NCBI GenBank assembly: GCA_022394775.1
Contig: JAGFCB010000095.1
Span: forward strand, 1 to 64,000
From: Candidatus Poribacteria bacterium
Lineage (GTDB): Bacteria; Poribacteria; WGA-4E; WGA-3G
Length of the DNA stretch: 64,000 nucleotides
Direction of reading: 5' to 3'
The position numbers and the translations under genes are program-made. Positions 25,412 to 36,000 of the stretch are shown here, one piece after another. The notes below the pieces were generated by a model. The model worked only from the letters and a program-made list of their open reading frames with translations, did no database searches and was not told where the DNA came from. Each line of letters opens with the position of its first letter. The stretch's first letter is position 1.

Positions 25412-27244
25412 ATGGAAAAAAATGATGTTCAATTGATTCAACGAATCTTGTCAGGCGATGAAGAGGCTTTCACCCTTTTGGTCGAAAAGCATCAAAAAGG
25501 TGTTCACGCACTCGTGTGGCGAAAAATCGGGGACTTCCATATCGCTGAAGAAATTACCCAAGACACTTTCCTTCAGGCATACAAAAAACTTTCAACGCTT
25601 AAGAATCCGAATCAGTTTGCAGGATGGCTTTATGTCATCGCGAACAATCTCTGCAAGCGGTGGCACCAAAAGAAGAAACTTTCGACGCAATCACTGGAGA
25701 ACGCATCCGTGGTAGAGATAGAGAACACCTCTTACAAACATTATGTATCGGAGAAACGCGAGACAGAAGCCACCGAACATCGTCATGAAACCGTCAAAAA
25801 ACTACTGGCACGACTGCCGGAGAGCGAACGTACAGTCGTAACCCTCCACTATCTCGGCGAAATGCCCATCAAAGAAATTGGCAGATTTTTAGGTGTGTCA
25901 GCAAACACTATTAACAGTCGCCTGCGTCGAGCGCGAAAACGGCTACAGGAGAGAGAAGAACTCTTGGTCCAAGAGGTTCTCGGTAGCGTTCAATTACCTG
26001 CTAACCTAATGGAGCACATCGGACGGCAAGTTACCAACATGAATCCCACACCGCCTTCGGTTGGAAAACCGTTGGTCCCGTGGGCAGCCATCGGCACGGC
26101 TGCTGTTTTGGCTGTGTTGGCATTTGGGACGGGCAACCGATACCTCGACCACTCCCAGAAACCCTACAGCTTCGAGGCACAGGCTGAACCGACGATTGAA
26201 ATCGTTGATGCACGGATTGTCCTTGATATTGATGCGGAACCGGCACTGCGAAATCCGATTGAACGGACGATTATCCCTCACAAGGACAATAGCACAAACA
26301 TTTCGGTTGATATTGAAATTCCAGACACCGATAAATCCAAAGAACAGTTCCTTGCGTTAGCACTCACACAGGAAACACCATCACAAGACACAGCAGAAGA
26401 CGCACTCGATTTCAAAGAACTCTTAGCAGCCATCAAACATCATCACGCCCTGCTCAAATCCGGTGAAGGTGAAGTCGTTCATACGCTTGGGGTCCCCCCG
26501 TTCGTCGATCCTGACACCGCTATTATTATCGGCACCATCGCCTTTAATAAGAAGAAAACACGTTTCGACTCGGAGGAAATACCTTTCCATTCACAGGGAA
26601 AAACGACTATCCTTACGCCGAGCGGAAGATGGGAAATTGTTCCTCACAAACACAGAAAAACTGACTACTCCTTTAATACAGAAGAACAACCTCGACTCAT
26701 CAACCCTTTTCACGGTGTGGATCCGAGAGAGTGGCTCACCTTCAACGGTAACGATTTAGCAACCTATCTAAGAAAAAAGCACTTCCAAATCATAGGACGC
26801 GAGGTTTTCAACGATATTCTCTGTTATGTTTTGGAAGAAAAAGACGTGGATAGACCTGAAAAAATTTGGATCGCACCCGAGCGAGGATTTCAATACCTAA
26901 AACACGAGAGCCAACACCTTACCCCAGTAGACGCGCTGGACAGCGATATTCCGATGGAGGCCCCCACCGTCTCTCGCACAATAATCTCTTATCAGCAACA
27001 CGGAGAGGTATGGTTCCCTAAAGCAGTTTTTCATGAATACGCTTGGGTCGACTTTAAGCCAGAGGATCCTATAATTTCCGGACAGAGGCTGGAGATAAAA
27101 AATTTCAAAATCAATCACAACCTACCGCCAGACACATTCACTGTTGATATTCCCGACGATGCAATGATTACAGTGAATCGAGAAAATAAGAAGTTGTCCA
27201 AGGCAGAGTTCCTCAAACGCTACGGACAACAGACTGAAAACTGA
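25412..27244 (+). CDS. ECF sigma factor fused to a membrane helix and extracytoplasmic domain
   Basis: This 610-residue protein has sigma region 2 at about 7-75 (FTLLVEKHQKGVHALVWRKIG...EEITQDTFLQAYKKL), region 4 at about 130-185 (LPESERTVVTLHYLGEMPIKEIGRFLGVSANTINSRLRRARKRL), one membrane helix (about 222-244) and a ~360-residue domain outside the membrane. The last ~270 residues are homologous to the secreted protein at 28.0 kb (VDPREWLTFNGNDLATYLRKK, CYVLEEKDV, EKIWIAPERGFQYLKHES). The outer domain resembles LolA/RseB-like folds in outline only. It looks like a one-protein envelope sensor controlling transcription; release by proteolysis is inference. Confidence 0.9.
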   Translation: MEKNDVQLIQRILSGDEEAFTLLVEKHQKGVHALVWRKIGDFHIAEEITQDTFLQAYKKLSTLKNPNQFAGWLYVIANNLCKRWHQKKKLSTQSLENASVVEIENTSYKHYVSEKRETEATEHRHETVKKLLARLPESERTVVTLHYLGEMPIKEIGRFLGVSANTINSRLRRARKRLQEREELLVQEVLGSVQLPANLMEHIGRQVTNMNPTPPSVGKPLVPWAAIGTAAVLAVLAFGTGNRYLDHSQKPYSFEAQAEPTIEIVDARIVLDIDAEPALRNPIERTIIPHKDNSTNISVDIEIPDTDKSKEQFLALALTQETPSQDTAEDALDFKELLAAIKHHHALLKSGEGEVVHTLGVPPFVDPDTAIIIGTIAFNKKKTRFDSEEIPFHSQGKTTILTPSGRWEIVPHKHRKTDYSFNTEEQPRLINPFHGVDPREWLTFNGNDLATYLRKKHFQIIGREVFNDILCYVLEEKDVDRPEKIWIAPERGFQYLKHESQHLTPVDALDSDIPMEAPTVSRTIISYQQHGEVWFPKAVFHEYAWVDFKPEDPIISGQRLEIKNFKINHNLPPDTFTVDIPDDAMITVNRENKKLSKAEFLKRYGQQTEN

Positions 27245-27309
27245 TAACTGAAACCCACTTGACGCTGCCGAAGTCGTTTCATAAAATAACGACAAAGGAA
27301 CATTCCATC

Positions 27310-28002
27310 ATGTTTAAATCAAAACTCTTTTGGGGCAGTATATTGCTCTGCGGCGTAGTGATACTCCTCGGCATCTTAATCCACAATGCCAACCAGCCGC
27401 AAGAAACAATAACGATCTACAAAACCGTCACACCAGAACGGAGCGTTAAGCCTCAGTCTTCAAATAAACCGATGGCTCAGACCAGCAACAACGGCGATGA
27501 AACCGAAATCGTTTCTACACTTGTGGACTCCGATGCATCGACAGATGCCGAAGAGTTCTCCTCAGAAGACACACAATTTACTGATGCTGAAATGCCACCC
27601 GAGGAAAGCACGCCATCCGCTAATGCTGAAGCCGAAAGTACTACCGAATCTGAAGAAGAACGTTTCTACGGGTTAACACTCGCTGAAATCGAAGAGAAAA
27701 TTCCTGTCCTTGAAGAAGAAATCCGAACCAATCTCACGAAGGCTGTGGAACTCTACACCGAGCTTCGAAGCACAGACGGAATGGCACGGAAGTCACCCGA
27801 AATCGCCACTTGGCGCGATGAAACATGGCAAGAGGTGAAACGACTCTTCCAAGATGTCGCTTATACCGGCAAGATTCTGAGATATAGATCTTTTTTAAGG
27901 GTAACAGGTATCGCGGAAGATCCAATACTCCCAGGTGGATGGATCCATGAACTCATGGAACCGCTGCCGATGGGGGTTACACCCGGTGAATCATCACCAT
28001 AA
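27310..28002 (+). CDS. Small membrane-anchored protein of unknown function
   Basis: ATG 27310 (AAAGGAAC upstream) gives a 230-residue protein with one N-terminal helix (LFWGSILLCGVVILLGILI), a Pro/Ser/Glu-rich linker (about 35-120) and a helical C-terminal region (LTLAEIEEKIPVLEEEIRTNLTKAVELYTEL...WQEVKRLFQDVAYTGKILRY). No family is recognised. It sits between the sigma fusion gene and its secreted paralogue and may be part of the same sensing unit. Confidence 0.7.
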   Translation: MFKSKLFWGSILLCGVVILLGILIHNANQPQETITIYKTVTPERSVKPQSSNKPMAQTSNNGDETEIVSTLVDSDASTDAEEFSSEDTQFTDAEMPPEESTPSANAEAESTTESEEERFYGLTLAEIEEKIPVLEEEIRTNLTKAVELYTELRSTDGMARKSPEIATWRDETWQEVKRLFQDVAYTGKILRYRSFLRVTGIAEDPILPGGWIHELMEPLPMGVTPGESSP

Positions 28003-28032
28003 ATCGGACGAACGGTGCTTAGGAGAAAAACG

Positions 28033-29073
28033 ATGTTTCTTTTATATATGCCCCCAATGCGCTTTGTGATTTTCAGTTTCGTTTTCTTCGCGTGCCTGAC
28101 CACGGCTTTCGCGCAAGAAGAATTACCGGTTTTACCAAAGAACGCCGTAGAAGCAGAGAGCGATTTCAATATGATCCTGCTCGGCATGCAGAACTATGAC
28201 TTCGCCGTTCAATCCGGCGAAGGCGAATGCCTGTACGCCTTCAGACAACCCGGAATACCTGAGACCTATAGCACGTGGAAGGCACAGCTCACATTTGATT
28301 CGAGGCACACCCGCATAGAATTTAAAGACAGTATTTCCAACAACACACAAACGCCAAAAGCAACGATCATCTCCACACCAAGCGGAACCTTAGAGATAAC
28401 ATACCTTGAAACAGGGAAACCGGACTACCATTTCTCGCAACGCAACAACCCAACAGATACCGGTTTAGATGGTTCAAGAAGTTGGGTGGATCCGAGGCGG
28501 TGGCTCCACATCGTTGATGGAAAGGATCTACCGACCTATCTGAAAGAACGGAACTTCCGTATTCTAAAATCCGAATTTTTCAACGGTTTCCCGTGTTACG
28601 TCCTTGAAACCAAAATGGATGCCGAACCGCTACCAGACCACCAACAGGACAATAACTTTGAAAGAATTTGGGTATCACCTGAACTCGGACTGCGTCTCCT
28701 GAAATATGAGAGCCGATTTCTTCGCGAAACAGATTCCTCAGATGGACACATCAAAAAAGGGACACCATCTGTCAGACGTATTCGGATCTCCTATGAACTA
28801 CACGGTGAGGATGCATGGCTTATCAAAAACGGGATCGTAGAGACGCTCTGGATAGATTCGGAGGGCACAGAACATCTCGTCAGCCGAGCCATCATAGAAA
28901 CACAAAACTTTATCGTGAATCACCACATTCCACCTGAGGCATTTACCGTTAACCTTCCTGATAATGCTGTGGTTCAGGTGGATGAATTAGGCAAAAAATT
29001 GCCCAAAGAGGAATTCCGTCAGTGGTACGACGAAATACACTTGGAAGGTATAAGACTCATCAAAAACCGATAA
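28033..29073 (+). CDS. Secreted protein homologous to the sigma factor's outer domain
   Basis: ATG 28033 (TAGGAG upstream) gives a signal peptide (MRFVIFSFVFFACLTTAFAQ). The mature ~320 residues align along their length with the C-terminal domain of the sigma factor fusion: SGEGECLYAF, SWVDPRRWLHIVDGKDLPTYLKERNF, CYVLETK, ERIWVSPELGLRLLKYES, FIVNHHIPPEAFTVNLPDNAVVQV. It may bind the same ligand, or dimerise with the sensor domain to inhibit or activate it. No named family is recognised with confidence; the outline recalls outer-membrane lipoprotein-sorting (LolA-like) proteins. Confidence 0.85.
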   Translation: MFLLYMPPMRFVIFSFVFFACLTTAFAQEELPVLPKNAVEAESDFNMILLGMQNYDFAVQSGEGECLYAFRQPGIPETYSTWKAQLTFDSRHTRIEFKDSISNNTQTPKATIISTPSGTLEITYLETGKPDYHFSQRNNPTDTGLDGSRSWVDPRRWLHIVDGKDLPTYLKERNFRILKSEFFNGFPCYVLETKMDAEPLPDHQQDNNFERIWVSPELGLRLLKYESRFLRETDSSDGHIKKGTPSVRRIRISYELHGEDAWLIKNGIVETLWIDSEGTEHLVSRAIIETQNFIVNHHIPPEAFTVNLPDNAVVQVDELGKKLPKEEFRQWYDEIHLEGIRLIKNR

Positions 29074-29336
29074 TCGATCCAATAACACTTATCTAAACGC
29101 TTTCGCTGGCGAGGTTCTGCGGCGTACACGCCCCGCCGACTCTCACTGCGAGGCAACACGCGCACTCGGCATTGATTCATGCGATCTGCATTCCCAATCT
29201 CGCCATTTATCTGTAGCGGTTCATAAAAAAATATGATAAAATATAAAAGATATAGACATCCATACGGTAGGCGCGCTTCCGAAGTTCACCGACCACTCAT
29301 GTATTACCCATTGTAAAATCTATCAACAATTAAAAA

Positions 29337-32057
29337 ATGCGAAAATTTTCTTTAGCTGCCTTTCTCATTTTACTGCTCAACAGCGCGTACCTGTTCAGTT
29401 TCGGCGAACCGACGCTCTTTTATATCTTCAACGTCCTGCTCCATGTTGGACTCGGCATCGTCCTGATATTCCCCTTCTGCGTCTATGTCTATAAGCATTT
29501 AGGGTATCGCTTGCAAGCCCGTATGCAGAAGCAAAGCACCTCAACGCTCGGACAATTCGGGGTTATCGGAATAGTTATTGGTATCATCAGCGGTATCTAT
29601 CTGATGATCGTAGGTGCGACAACCCCCTATCGGTGGCTTCTCATCACACATATCGTCAGTGTAAGCACGGGTTGCCTTCTGTTCTGCTTTTATCTACTGA
29701 AAAGTGCTGAACTTCTTACGCCACTCTTGCGGAAAATAACAATAGGTGTATTGGCTATTGTCGTTATTTTCCCGATTGGCGCGAAACTCGCGCAACACTA
29801 TCTTCCGAATGAAACCTATCTCGTCAAAAATCCCGCACTGCCGCCTACGAGCATGTACGAGGAAGGCGGCGGCACAACCGGCCACTTTTTCCCCGCATCC
29901 GTCGAAACAGAGACAGGCGCGCTCATCCCAACTGATTTCTTTCTTACATCGGAAACCTGTGCTGCAAAAGGGTGTCACCCAGATATCTATCAGCAGTGGA
30001 ACGAATCCGCACATCATTTCTCATCTTTCAATAACCAGTGGTATCGGAAGTCAATCATCTATATGCAGGAGGTCAACGGCATCCAACCCTCCAAATGGTG
30101 TGGCGGCTGCCACGACCCAGCGATCCTCCTCAACGGCGTGATGGACAAACCCATTCGCGAGAACCTCCATACGCCTGCCGCACAAGCCGGACTCGCCTGC
30201 ACGGCGTGCCACTCCATTGAACGCGTCAAAGATACCATGGGCAATAGCGGATACGTGATTAAATACCCACCGCTCCACGACATCGCTGCCAGCGATAACC
30301 CGCTTATTCGGAATCTGCATAACTATCTCATTCGACTCGATCCTGAACCGCACAAAAAGAGTTTTCTCAAGCCATTCCATCGCCAAAACACCGCTGAATT
30401 CTGTTCAACCTGTCACAAAGCGCACCTCGATGAACCCGTCAACAATTTCCGTTGGGTCCGCGGCTTCAACGACTATGACCAGTGGCAGAAAAGTGGAGTC
30501 TCGCATCAAGGCGCGCTGTCTTTCTACTATCCCGAAAAAGCAAAGAAATGTGTCGATTGTCACATGCCACTCGTCGATTCTACAGATGCCGCAAATATAA
30601 ACGGCAAGGTTCACAACCACCGTTTTCCCGCAGCGAACACAGCACTCCCCTTTGTCAACCAACACCCAGACCAACTCAAAGCCGTGACAGATTTTTTGCA
30701 GGATGAAGTCGTAACGTTGGACCTATTCGCAGACGGCGCACCCATCCCAAGCGATGGGGTTGAAGTCACTCGAAACGACAACACACGGATTGATGTGGTG
30801 GTACGCACGCGGGGTGTCGGACACCGGTTCCCTGCAGGCACGATAGACGCGTTCGACATCTGGGTGGAAGTGAAAGCCACCGATGAAACTGGCAAAACTG
30901 TTTTTTGGAACGGCAGAATCGCCGCACCCGACGGAAACGGACCCGTTGATCCGAGCGCGCATTTTTACCGCGCCTACATGCTCGACGCACACGGGAACCT
31001 CATTAACAAACGGAATGCTTGGGCACTCCGAACAGCCCTCTATTCAAACACAATCCCCCCGGGTGCCGCCGATACCGTCCGTTACCAACTCGAAATCCCA
31101 CCTGATTGTGGAAATACCCTCACAGTCGAGGCAAAACTCAATTATCGTAAGTTCAATTGGTGGCACACACAATGGGCGTATGCCGGCGTACGTGACCCAG
31201 AAGATACCGACTTCCAAGTAGACAAAGGCTACGATGACGGCAAGTGGGTCTGGACGGGTGATACTTCAGATGTCGCAGGAAAGATCAAGGCGATCCCAAA
31301 CCTACCGGTTATAGAGATGGCATCCATCAAAGCAACCTTAAAAGTAGTAGACATAATCCGTGTGCCGTCAACTAAGGTAGTAGGCACAGTCCCTGGGTTT
31401 CCGTCCACTAACACGCGCGAACGCTGGAACGACTACGGCATCGGACTTCTCCTGCAAGGCGACCTGAAAGCCGCTGAGACTGCATTCCTGAAGGTAACCG
31501 AACTCGAACCCGGATACCTCGATGGATGGGTGAATGTGGCAAGAGTCAAAATCGAAGAAGGGGATATGCAGGGTGCCGAAGCGATGCTTGAAAAAGCATT
31601 TGAAATCCAGAAGACGCTATCCGCGGAGAACCTACATAGAGCGAAGGTTCACTACTTCTACGCCCTTGTTCAAGAGGCGCACGGTAACTACGATACAGCG
31701 ATTGAGCATCTCCAGCGCGCCGCTGCGCAGTTTCCACGCGATACCCGTGTCCGCAACCGACTCGGACGTATGTACTTCCTAAAACGTGAATACGAAACAG
31801 CGCTCACCGAATTCCAGAAGACGCTCACCGTCGATCCAGAAGATTTGGACGCACACTACAACATGATGCGTTGTTACCGCGCCCTTAAAAACCCATCACT
31901 CGCCGCGAAATCGCAGAAACTCTACCTACGCTTTAAAGCAGACGAATCCGTCGATGCAATCACAGGCATCCCTCGCCGCACTGACCCAAACGTCAACCGC
32001 GAACGCCAGCCGATTCATGAACACACCAACAGTTATAAACCACCACCCAACCCGTAA
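29337..32057 (+). CDS. Multihaem cytochrome c with N-terminal membrane domain and C-terminal TPRs
   Basis: This 906-residue protein has about five membrane helices in the first ~160 residues, then five haem-binding motifs: CAAKGCH (CX4CH, ~208), CGGCH (~256), CTACH (~287), CSTCH (~356) and CVDCH (~404), a cytochrome c554-like layout. A beta-rich middle follows, then TPR repeats (about 700-860; LLQGDLKAAETAFLKVTELEPGY, YDTAIEHLQRAAAQFP, YETALTEFQKTLTVDPEDL). It probably carries electrons at the membrane or periplasm. Start ATG 29337 has only an A-rich leader, no Shine-Dalgarno sequence. Confidence 0.88.
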   Translation: MRKFSLAAFLILLLNSAYLFSFGEPTLFYIFNVLLHVGLGIVLIFPFCVYVYKHLGYRLQARMQKQSTSTLGQFGVIGIVIGIISGIYLMIVGATTPYRWLLITHIVSVSTGCLLFCFYLLKSAELLTPLLRKITIGVLAIVVIFPIGAKLAQHYLPNETYLVKNPALPPTSMYEEGGGTTGHFFPASVETETGALIPTDFFLTSETCAAKGCHPDIYQQWNESAHHFSSFNNQWYRKSIIYMQEVNGIQPSKWCGGCHDPAILLNGVMDKPIRENLHTPAAQAGLACTACHSIERVKDTMGNSGYVIKYPPLHDIAASDNPLIRNLHNYLIRLDPEPHKKSFLKPFHRQNTAEFCSTCHKAHLDEPVNNFRWVRGFNDYDQWQKSGVSHQGALSFYYPEKAKKCVDCHMPLVDSTDAANINGKVHNHRFPAANTALPFVNQHPDQLKAVTDFLQDEVVTLDLFADGAPIPSDGVEVTRNDNTRIDVVVRTRGVGHRFPAGTIDAFDIWVEVKATDETGKTVFWNGRIAAPDGNGPVDPSAHFYRAYMLDAHGNLINKRNAWALRTALYSNTIPPGAADTVRYQLEIPPDCGNTLTVEAKLNYRKFNWWHTQWAYAGVRDPEDTDFQVDKGYDDGKWVWTGDTSDVAGKIKAIPNLPVIEMASIKATLKVVDIIRVPSTKVVGTVPGFPSTNTRERWNDYGIGLLLQGDLKAAETAFLKVTELEPGYLDGWVNVARVKIEEGDMQGAEAMLEKAFEIQKTLSAENLHRAKVHYFYALVQEAHGNYDTAIEHLQRAAAQFPRDTRVRNRLGRMYFLKREYETALTEFQKTLTVDPEDLDAHYNMMRCYRALKNPSLAAKSQKLYLRFKADESVDAITGIPRRTDPNVNRERQPIHEHTNSYKPPPNP

Positions 32058-32087
32058 GCATCAGCAATCCTTAATTGAAAGAAGTGC

Positions 32088-32116
32088 TTGAATTTCGTTA
32101 GAGCACCGTGTATAAT
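32088..32116 (+). promoter_or_regulatory. Sigma-70-like promoter of the toxin-antitoxin remnant
   Basis: TTGAAT, 17 bp, TATAAT (perfect -10), 39 bp before ATG 32155. Confidence 0.7.
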
Positions 32117-32154
32117 TAATATAAATTGTATGCTATTGGCACACGGAGGTCTCG

Positions 32155-32361
32155 ATGCACGCAACCTCAGAAAACATATTGGCAGCATTTAACCAACTTC
32201 CTGAGATTGAAAAACATGCGATCGCCTCTGAAATTATAAAGCAGGTAGCACTGCTGGATATCCCGCCTTTGACAGATGAGGCACTCACGGAAATTGCTGA
32301 CGCGCTTTTTGTTGAACATGACAAAATGGAGGCGGCGGATGCCAAATCAAAATCGAGGTGA
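32155..32361 (+). CDS. Small antitoxin-like protein
   Basis: A 68-residue protein (ATSENILAAFNQLPEIEKHAIASEIIKQVALLDIPPLTDEALTEIADALFVEHD) with ACGGAGG before the ATG. The helical 'F..LP...K..IA.EI' pattern is typical of small antitoxins paired with MazF/PemK toxins, and the next, overlapping frame begins exactly like a MazF toxin. It presumably once neutralised that toxin. Confidence 0.75.
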   Translation: MHATSENILAAFNQLPEIEKHAIASEIIKQVALLDIPPLTDEALTEIADALFVEHDKMEAADAKSKSR

Positions 32362-32424
32362 AGTTTGGCTCGTTGATCTCAGAATGGTCGCCAAAATCAT
32401 TATTTTTAAAAAGAAACAGATTCC

Positions 32425-32440
<16 letters not shown>
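32339..32440 (+). pseudogene. Truncated MazF/PemK-type toxin
   Basis: ATG 32339 overlaps the antitoxin's 3' end (GGAGG upstream). The frame reads MPNQNRGEVWLVDLRMVAK, the standard MazF N-terminus, then diverges into IIIFKKKQIPWKLL and stops after 33 codons, where a full toxin has about 110 residues. The loss lies between about 32395 and the selA start. Too short for the ORF track. Confidence 0.75.
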
Positions 32441-33849
<1,409 letters not shown>

Positions 33850-33857
33850 AACATGAA

Positions 33858-34751
33858 ATGGGATCAAGGATTACGCGAATTTCACGAAGAACACGATTGT
33901 TTAGGCAGAAACGGCTCAATGCCCAGACCACGCCGCTTCTCCGCAAGGTAATTTTAAAAATTTTCATCTGCCTTGTCTGTGTTAGTCTATCCGCTTGTGT
34001 GCCGAGCGATGAAGATTCACCCGCCACAGAACACGCCGCTGAAACCATTTCTGAGATTGATGGTGCCACAATGGTCTTGATTCCGGCAGGTACATTTCAG
34101 ATGGGCTCCACGACTGGGGATAGCGACGAACAACCTGTGCATACCGTTACCCTCAACGCATTTTACATGGACAAGTATGAAGTAACGAACGCGCGCTACC
34201 AGAAATTTGTCGAAAGTACAGGTTACCCTCAGCCGCCATTGTCGCATAACCCGCGGTTCAATGCGCCTGACGCACCTGTCGTCCGAGTGAACTGGCGCGA
34301 TGCTGCAGCTTATGCCGCATGGGCAAATAAACGGTTACCCACTGAAGCAGAATGGGAATACGCCGCACGCGGAAATCTGACTGGCAAATTATACCCGAAT
34401 GGTGATATAATTACACATACAGATGCGAATTTCGGCGGGACCGGTGAAACGGATCAATGGAAGTGGACAGCACCCGTCGGCAGTTTTCCACCTAACGGCT
34501 ATAACTTATACGACATAGCAGGAAATGCATGGGAATGGTGTTTCGACGAATACAACGGCGAATTTTATAGCATAAGTCCAGAAAACAGTCCGCGCTTTGG
34601 TAGAGAAGTTGCCCCAGAGAATGAAAACTTTCGGATCCTACGTGGTGGTGGATGGGGCGGAAGCCCTGAAGACCTTCGTGTCGCTGATCGCTGGTACCAT
34701 CTTTCATCTGGCAGCACCATCGGATTCCGATGCGTTCAAGACATACCGTAG
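33858..34751 (+). CDS. SUMF1 (FGE-like) domain lipoprotein
   Basis: About 297 residues; ATG 33858 is the first in-frame start not inside selA, though no ribosome-binding site decides it. A lipoprotein signal ends in VSLSAC. The SUMF1 domain is clear: MVLIPAGTFQMGSTTGDSDEQPVHTVTL, KYEVTNARYQKFV, RLPTEAEWEYAARG, YDIAGNAWEWCFDEY, LRGGGWGGSPEDLR, IGFRCV. The two catalytic Cys of true formylglycine-generating enzyme are absent from the RGGG segment, so a binding or structural role is more likely. Confidence 0.88.
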   Translation: MGSRITRISRRTRLFRQKRLNAQTTPLLRKVILKIFICLVCVSLSACVPSDEDSPATEHAAETISEIDGATMVLIPAGTFQMGSTTGDSDEQPVHTVTLNAFYMDKYEVTNARYQKFVESTGYPQPPLSHNPRFNAPDAPVVRVNWRDAAAYAAWANKRLPTEAEWEYAARGNLTGKLYPNGDIITHTDANFGGTGETDQWKWTAPVGSFPPNGYNLYDIAGNAWEWCFDEYNGEFYSISPENSPRFGREVAPENENFRILRGGGWGGSPEDLRVADRWYHLSSGSTIGFRCVQDIP

Positions 34752-34795
34752 ACAAAAGCGGGAAAGTAAGAAAACATGCAATTAACCCCAATATT

Positions 34796-34863
34796 GTTGA
34801 AACACGTAAGAAACCCGTTTTTGACGAGAAAAAAAACGGAACAGAAACCCAATATTTAAAAAT
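34796..34863 (+). promoter_or_regulatory. 68-nt leader element type A, copy 1
   Basis: GTTGAAA at 34796 to the base before ATG 34864 is 68 nt. The hairpin is CCGTTTTT (34815-34822) / AAAAACGG (34832-34839), then ACAGAAACCCAATATTTAAAAAT directly before the ATG. No Shine-Dalgarno sequence. Same length and layout at 45087-45154 and 47452-47519. Confidence 0.75.
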
Positions 34864-35943
34864 ATGGCAGTTGCAGTTCAATTAACACATGTCACAAAAG
34901 CATTCGATACGACACTCGCAGTTAATGACGTAAGCCTAAATATCGAGAAAGGCGAATTCTTTTTTCTCCTCGGTCCGTCCGGATGCGGCAAATCGACCTT
35001 TCTCCGTATCGTCGCCGGATTCTACAAACCCGATGCAGGCGAATTACGATTTGACGATACTGTCGTGAACGACGTGCCCCCGCACCAACGCAATACAGGG
35101 ATGGTATTCCAAAATTACGCGTTGTGGCCCCACATGTCCGTCGCCGAAAATATTGAATACGGACTCACGCTCCGAAAACTCGATAAATCAGAACGGTCTG
35201 AAAAGATCACGAGTGCCCTTGAGATGGTGCAGATGGTAGACTATCGCGATCGCGCCGTCAATACACTTTCCGGCGGACAACAACAGCGCATTGCACTCGC
35301 ACGCGCCCTTGTCATTGAACCGAGCGTCCTGCTCCTTGATGAACCGATTAGCAATCTCGATGCTGCCCTCCGACAACAGATGCGCGACGAAATCAAACAG
35401 ATCCACGACCGAACAAACATTACAATGTTCTACGTCACGCATGACCAAGTAGACGCGCTCTCTATGGCGGATCGGATGGCGATCATGCAGGACGGTGTTG
35501 TCATCCAGGTCGGCACGCCGCGCGAAGTCTATCAGTACCCAAAGAACGCTTTTGTCGCAAGTTTCGTAGGGGAAACCAATTTTGTTTCCGGTAAAGTCCA
35601 ACATATATCAAACGGCAGTGCGACAATCGAAACTCCGGTCGGAATACTCCACTCCGAAACCGTTTATCACGACTTAAGCGAGGGAACACCCGTGCAGTGC
35701 TCAATCCGTCCCGAAGCACTCATCGTCGAGAGCAAGCAGAACGACAGCAACCACGCTGAAAATCAGATAACAGCGACGGTCACCGCAGTCAACTACTTAG
35801 GCAGGGTAGAAGAATACCAACTCGTAGCCTCAGACGTTCCGCTCAAAGCCGTCCACTACAATCCCGGCACTGAGACAAAAAAACCGGGAGACACTGTGCA
35901 AGTCGCAATAGCACCAGAGACCATCATCCCACTCCGAGATTAA
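34864..35943 (+). CDS. ABC importer ATP-binding protein with TOBE domain (PotA/FbpC/UgpC type)
   Basis: This 359-residue protein has Walker A GPSGCGKS, signature LSGGQQQRIALARAL and Walker B VLLLDEPISNLD, typical of importers of sugars, polyamines or iron. The last ~110 residues form a TOBE domain (VQCSIRPEALIVE, ATVTAVNYLGRVEEYQL). No permease or binding protein is adjacent. It starts right after the type A leader. Confidence 0.92.
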   Translation: MAVAVQLTHVTKAFDTTLAVNDVSLNIEKGEFFFLLGPSGCGKSTFLRIVAGFYKPDAGELRFDDTVVNDVPPHQRNTGMVFQNYALWPHMSVAENIEYGLTLRKLDKSERSEKITSALEMVQMVDYRDRAVNTLSGGQQQRIALARALVIEPSVLLLDEPISNLDAALRQQMRDEIKQIHDRTNITMFYVTHDQVDALSMADRMAIMQDGVVIQVGTPREVYQYPKNAFVASFVGETNFVSGKVQHISNGSATIETPVGILHSETVYHDLSEGTPVQCSIRPEALIVESKQNDSNHAENQITATVTAVNYLGRVEEYQLVASDVPLKAVHYNPGTETKKPGDTVQVAIAPETIIPLRD

Positions 35944-36000
35944 AAGTAGTAGGCACGCGCCGGCGTGCCGTAAACAAAAAGTAGAAAATCAAAACAAAAA

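Noticed and set aside
29074-29336. Gap before the cytochrome gene, considered as an ncRNA
   Set aside because: Only scattered short palindromic fragments (GGCGAGG, GCGAGGC) and an A/T-rich promoter-like stretch; no coherent structure.
35945-35973. GGCACGC-GCC-GGCGTGCC hairpin as a terminator
   Set aside because: A good stem, but no T-tract on either strand.
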